DNA of 64,000 bases, from NCBI GenBank assembly GCA_964504345.1, contig CAZDDX010000001.1:372001-436000 (forward strand), read 5' to 3'. The notes below the pieces were generated by a model that was not told where the DNA came from, made no database searches, and was given only the letters and a program-made list of their open reading frames with translations. Shown piece after piece: positions 61,066-64,000 of this stretch. Each line of letters opens with the position of its first letter. The first letter of the stretch is position 1. Made by a program: the position numbers and the translations under genes. Source of the DNA: CAMDTE01 sp964504345. Lineage in GTDB: Bacteria > Bacteroidota > Bacteroidia > Flavobacteriales > Schleiferiaceae.

Positions 61066-62253
61066 TTACTCGATGATCTCCGTCACCTGGCCGGCACCAA
61101 CGGTGCGGCCACCCTCGCGGATAGCGAAGCGAAGACCCTTGCTGATCGCAACAGGAGCGATCAAGTTAACCTCGATGGACAAGTTGTCACCGGGCATAAC
61201 CATCTCAACACCAGCGGGCAACATGATCTCACCGGTTACGTCTGTAGTACGCAAGTAGAACTGCGGACGGTACTTGTTGTGGAAAGGAGTGTGGCGACCG
61301 CCTTCTTCTTTCTTCAAGATGTACACCTCAGCCATGAACTTTTTGTGTGGCTTAACGGAACCTGGCTTGCAGATTACCATACCGCGACGGATAGCCGCCT
61401 TGTCCACACCGCGCAACAACAAACCTACGTTGTCACCAGCTTCGCCGCGATCCAAGATCTTGCGGAACATTTCAACACCCGTGATGGTAGAAGACATTTT
61501 CTCGTCACCAAAACCGATGATGTCAACAGGATCCGCCGTGTTGGCAACACCTGTCTCGATACGACCGGTTGCAACGGTTCCACGACCGGTGATGGAGAAC
61601 ACGTCCTCAACAGGCATCAAGAAAGGCTTCTCGTTGTCGCGAATAGGCTCCTCAATCCAGGAGTCAACTGCGTCCATGAGTTCCATGATCTTGTCAACCC
61701 ACTTACCTTCGCCGTTCAAGCCACCCAAGGCAGAACCTTGAATAACGGGAGTATTGTCGCCGTCGAACTTGTAGAAGGACAACAAATCGCGGATTTCCAT
61801 TTCAACCAACTCCAACAATTCGGCGTCGTCTACCATGTCCACTTTGTTCATGAAGACTACCAGGCGAGGTACACCAACCTGACGAGCCAACAAGATGTGC
61901 TCGCGCGTTTGGGGCATAGGACCATCGGTAGCAGCTACTACCAAGATCGCACCGTCCATCTGAGCAGCACCCGTTACCATGTTCTTCACATAGTCGGCGT
62001 GACCCGGGCAATCCACGTGAGCGTAGTGACGGTTGGCCGTCTCGTACTCCACGTGTGCCGTGTTGATGGTAATACCACGCTCCTTTTCTTCGGGAGCTGC
62101 GTCGATCGAATCGAACGAACGCTTTTGAGACAAGCCTTTATCAGCCAACACAGTAGTGATAGCAGCTGTCAATGTCGTTTTGCCATGGTCAACGTGACCG
62201 ATGGTGCCGACGTTCAAGTGCGGTTTGTTCCGCACGAAATTCTCTTTTGCCAT
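61066..62253 (-). CDS. tuf: Elongation factor Tu
   Basis: A 395-residue EF-Tu, delivering aminoacyl-tRNA to the ribosome. It has GHVDHGKT (19-26), DCPGHADYVKNMVTGAAQMD (G3) and NKVDMVDD (G4). Length is typical. It lies between the tRNA-Thr(GGT) and tRNA-Trp genes. Confidence 0.99.
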   Translation of the reverse strand: MAKENFVRNKPHLNVGTIGHVDHGKTTLTAAITTVLADKGLSQKRSFDSIDAAPEEKERGITINTAHVEYETANRHYAHVDCPGHADYVKNMVTGAAQMDGAILVVAATDGPMPQTREHILLARQVGVPRLVVFMNKVDMVDDAELLELVEMEIRDLLSFYKFDGDNTPVIQGSALGGLNGEGKWVDKIMELMDAVDSWIEEPIRDNEKPFLMPVEDVFSITGRGTVATGRIETGVANTADPVDIIGFGDEKMSSTITGVEMFRKILDRGEAGDNVGLLLRGVDKAAIRRGMVICKPGSVKPHKKFMAEVYILKKEEGGRHTPFHNKYRPQFYLRTTDVTGEIMLPAGVEMVMPGDNLSIEVNLIAPVAISKGLRFAIREGGRTVGAGQVTEIIE

Positions 62254-62296
62254 GGTGTTTTAGTTAATTGAAATTGAACCGAGAGAATGAATTTTG

Positions 62297-62368
62297 AGCC
62301 AATGGCGGGAATTGAACCCGCGACCTTTTCCTTACCAAGGAAACGCTCTACCCCTGAGCTACATCGGC
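62297..62368 (-). tRNA. tRNA-Thr (GGT)
   Basis: A 72-nt cloverleaf with acceptor GCCGATG/CATTGGC (one G-U pair), anticodon GGT in the loop TTGGTAA, and T-loop TTCAATT. CCA is not encoded. Last of the four-tRNA cluster before tuf. Confidence 0.95.
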
Positions 62369-62381
62369 AGTGCGATCCTGG

Positions 62382-62454
62382 AGCGGAAGACGGGATTCGA
62401 ACCCGCGGCCCTCAGCTTGGAAGGCTGATGCTCTACCAACTGAGCTACTTCCGC
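62382..62454 (-). tRNA. tRNA-Gly (TCC)
   Basis: A 73-nt cloverleaf with acceptor GCGGAAG/CTTCCGC, anticodon TCC in the loop CTTCCAA, and T-loop TTCGAAT. CCA is not encoded. Confidence 0.96.
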
Positions 62455-62467
62455 AATGAATCGACTG

Positions 62468-62549
62468 TGGGGAGAGCAGGATTCGAACCTACGTAGGCGT
62501 AGCCAACAGATTTACAGTCTGCCCCGTTTAACCGCTTCGGTATCTCCCC
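62468..62549 (-). tRNA. tRNA-Tyr (GTA)
   Basis: An 82-nt class II tRNA with a long variable arm. Acceptor GGGGAGA/TCTCCCC, anticodon GTA in the loop CTGTAAA, T-loop TTCGAAT. Confidence 0.96.
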
Positions 62550-62592
62550 AATGATTGCAACCAAAAAGTCAAAAAGAAAATGCCTGGAGTAG

Positions 62593-62665
62593 AGCCAGCA
62601 GAGGGACTCGAACCCCCGACCTGCTGATTACAAATCAGCAGCTCTACCAACTGAGCTATGCTGGC
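62593..62665 (-). tRNA. tRNA-Thr (TGT)
   Basis: A 73-nt cloverleaf with acceptor GCCAGCA/TGCTGGC, anticodon TGT in the loop TTTGTAA, T-loop TTCGAGT. It is the first gene of the tRNA-tuf transcript, about 84 nt after the predicted start site. Confidence 0.96.
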
Positions 62666-62753
62666 AGTAAAAAAAAGGAAAATTTCCTCCTTTGCAGATT
62701 CTTTTGAAGAACGTTCCGTCTCTCAAGCGTGGAGCGCTTTTTGAAACGGACTG

Positions 62754-62784
62754 CAAATGTAGGAAATTTTCCAATCCCCGCAAA
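62754..62784 (-). promoter_or_regulatory. Promoter of the tRNA-Thr-Tyr-Gly-Thr-tuf operon (TTTG-N19-TACATTTG)
   Basis: On the minus strand TTTG (62784-62781) and TACATTTG (62761-62754), separated by exactly 19 nt, match the Bacteroidota -33/-7 consensus. It is the best match in the window. It should drive the stable RNA genes and tuf, and possibly genes further down. Confidence 0.75.
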
Positions 62785-62797
62785 GGGTCTCTAAAAA

Positions 62798-63097
62798 TTA
62801 ATGCGGTCGACGGCGGGATTTTGCTTTTTGAACCCATCGGGCCGTGGCACGGAAGGCTGCATGAACCGCTTGGTCAAAAGTACTGCCCTCTTTTTTCAAC
62901 ACCAATGAACCACCCGGAAGCTGGATTTTAACTTCAACAACTTTTACGAGCTTTCCGTCTTTGTTTTCCTTGCGCAGGTAAACATCGCCCCGAACCGCAT
63001 CGGCCGCTATTCGACCCAGCTTGTTCAACTTCTCCGCAATCATTCCCGACAGACGGTCGCTGTATTTGACGTCTACGGCATGGACAATAGCATGCAT
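62798..63097 (-). CDS. hpf: Ribosome hibernation-promoting factor (short HPF/RaiA family)
   Basis: A 99-residue protein of the HPF/YfiA fold: MHAIVHAVDVKYSDRLSGMI, then KLNKLGRIAADAVRGDVYLR and the acidic loop KEGSTFDQAVHAAFRATARW. Short HPF proteins bind between ribosomal subunits and stabilise inactive ribosomes under starvation. The start at 63097 leaves 13 nt after xerC, so it is probably cotranscribed with it. A longer frame to 63157 lies inside xerC. Confidence 0.9.
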   Translation of the reverse strand: MHAIVHAVDVKYSDRLSGMIAEKLNKLGRIAADAVRGDVYLRKENKDGKLVKVVEVKIQLPGGSLVLKKEGSTFDQAVHAAFRATARWVQKAKSRRRPH

Positions 63098-63110
63098 GTT
63101 TTTTTGGGTT

Positions 63111-64000
63111 TTAAGAGCGCTGCCCTTCCCGGCCACGAGGGTGCGCCCGCTGTACAACGGACTTCAATTGCTCTATGGACGCGTGGGTATACACTTGGGT
63201 GGCCGAGAGATTTGCGTGCCCCAAAAGACTGCGAATCGACGCCAAGTCTGCTCCCATGTCCAGCAAATGCGTTGCAAAGGTGTGCCGCAACACGTGCGGG
63301 CTGGCCTTTTCGACGCTACTTGCTCCTTGAAGGTACGAATGAACAACGGAATAAACACGTTTTGGGGACATTTTTTTTGCCGTCGATTCCCAAAAAAGTA
63401 TCGAGTCTGTAGGCACTCCTGCCGTTTCGCATGCTTGTCGGTATTCCTCAAGTCCCTCGAGCCAAACGGGCAAGGCCGGCAGCAAGCGCTCTTTGTTTCC
63501 CTTCCCGAGAATTCGAACGGTCTGAGCAGATGCATCAATGTCTGACCAACGCAACTGGAGCAATTCTGCCCGACGGATGCCCAGTGCATAAAGCGTGAGT
63601 AAAAGGAATCGGTCGCGCGTTCCCAACCAACCAGTCTCAAAGCGGTTGGGATCCAGGAGTCGTTCGACTTCGTCTGACTTCAAAACCCGCACGATGCGCT
63701 TGGGAACTTTCAAGCCGCGCAGCAGAACCGCCGGCTGAGGCACTCCTTCCCAAAGCAATCTGGCAAATCCAAAGTAGGTGCGCAATGCGGACAAACGTCG
63801 ATTCAACGTTCGCGAAGACAGGCCAGCCTCCGCACCCTCCGCCAGCCAGGAACGCACGTGGGCAACCTTAATTCCTTGGGGCGTGGATTCGTCGTAAACC
63901 GACTGAACATACTGCACAAAGAAAAAGAGATCGCTGCTGTAAGCGGCCACCGTGGCGGGCGACAGTCTGCGCTCCAAGAGCAGGTGGTCCGCAAAGGCGT
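63111..64000 (-). CDS. Tyrosine recombinase XerC/XerD type, N-terminus outside window
   Basis: A tyrosine site-specific recombinase that resolves chromosome dimers at dif. All catalytic residues are visible: Arg in GIRRAELLQLRW, Lys in GKGNKERLLP, HVLRH (H-x-x-R), and the HANLSATQVYTHAS segment with the final H and nucleophile Y. The N-terminal SAM-like domain starts near LERRLSPATVAAYSSDL, and the frame stays open to 64000 (FADHLLLERR), so the true start is outside. XerC versus XerD cannot be decided, though single XerC-like genes next to hpf are common in this phylum. Confidence 0.93.
   Translation of the reverse strand, partial: AFADHLLLERRLSPATVAAYSSDLFFFVQYVQSVYDESTPQGIKVAHVRSWLAEGAEAGLSSRTLNRRLSALRTYFGFARLLWEGVPQPAVLLRGLKVPKRIVRVLKSDEVERLLDPNRFETGWLGTRDRFLLLTLYALGIRRAELLQLRWSDIDASAQTVRILGKGNKERLLPALPVWLEGLEEYRQACETAGVPTDSILFWESTAKKMSPKRVYSVVHSYLQGASSVEKASPHVLRHTFATHLLDMGADLASIRSLLGHANLSATQVYTHASIEQLKSVVQRAHPRGREGQRS

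Noticed and set aside
61279..62271. Plus-strand ORF of 330 codons
   Set aside because: It is antisense to tuf, whose codon bias often creates such frames.
1..64000. CRISPR array, prophage, insertion sequence or integrative element
   Set aside because: No regular repeat/spacer arrays, transposase, phage structural genes or target-site duplications were found. The xerC-like gene is in a housekeeping context.

Overview
The window reads as a chromosomal segment of a free-living, probably marine member of the Bacteroidota (Flavobacteriia/Flavobacteriales-like), with base composition somewhat above 50% G+C. The lineage call rests on several things seen together: TAnnTTTG-type -7 promoter elements in front of many genes, a Na+-translocating NADH:quinone reductase operon, type IX secretion accessory and cargo-like proteins, a transketolase split into two genes, bacillithiol synthesis (BshA), a rhomboid with a cytosolic tail, and small DUF6095- and DUF3467-like proteins. 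No phage, insertion sequence, CRISPR array or rRNA was seen, and no stretch over 300 bases lacks a gene.

Layout. (1) 1-6232, minus strand: nqrABCDEF followed by apbE, which runs off the left edge; ApbE attaches the FMN groups that NqrB and NqrC need. (2) 6365-8700, plus: a T9SS plug-like protein and the Sua5-type tRNA threonylcarbamoyl-AMP synthase. (3) 8765-10304, minus: tatC and lptB; divergently, recQ (10412-12589). (4) 12555-13393, minus: ECF sigma factor plus a small unknown protein; then uvrA copy 1 (plus) and a candidate small RNA/terminator region. (5) 16468-22519, minus: a tightly packed operon of a GH3/beta-lactamase fusion, a MORN-like protein, bshA, a SUI1/eIF1-like factor and a SpoU rRNA methyltransferase. 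(6) 22573-27319, plus: small membrane protein, mutL, two rhomboids, and a membrane-anchored EEP hydrolase. (7) 27347-29074, minus: an orphan OppA-like lipoprotein; divergently mtaB, an inositol monophosphatase, rfbC, uvrA copy 2 and a LOG-family protein, mostly linked by 4-bp ATGA overlaps. (8) 35459-42894, minus: ychF, parE, parC and a secreted choice-of-anchor B protein. (9) 42994-49285, plus: transketolase halves with a VWA protein gene between them, an ECF sigma / small membrane protein / Spy-like triad, a class III aminotransferase and a DUF6095-like protein. (10) 49385-64000, minus: the core information-processing block, in transcription order xerC (partial), hpf, tRNA-Thr, tRNA-Tyr, tRNA-Gly, tRNA-Thr, tuf, tRNA-Trp, secE, nusG, rplK, rplA, rplJ, rplL, an intrinsic terminator/attenuator, rpoB, rpoC and a DUF3467 protein.

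Most of the content is housekeeping. The observations most worth following are regulatory: an intrinsic terminator buried in the first codons of apbE; about seven genes whose -7 element ends only 3-8 nt before the start codon, implying leaderless or nearly leaderless mRNAs; a palindromic pair of back-to-back promoters; a candidate ~65-nt two-hairpin RNA downstream of uvrA; and terminator hairpins inside the tuf-secE and rplL-rpoB transcripts. Among proteins, the VWA gene wedged between the two transketolase halves, the GH3/beta-lactamase fusion and a MutL lacking its endonuclease motif stand out. I did not find a convincing wholly new multi-gene system.
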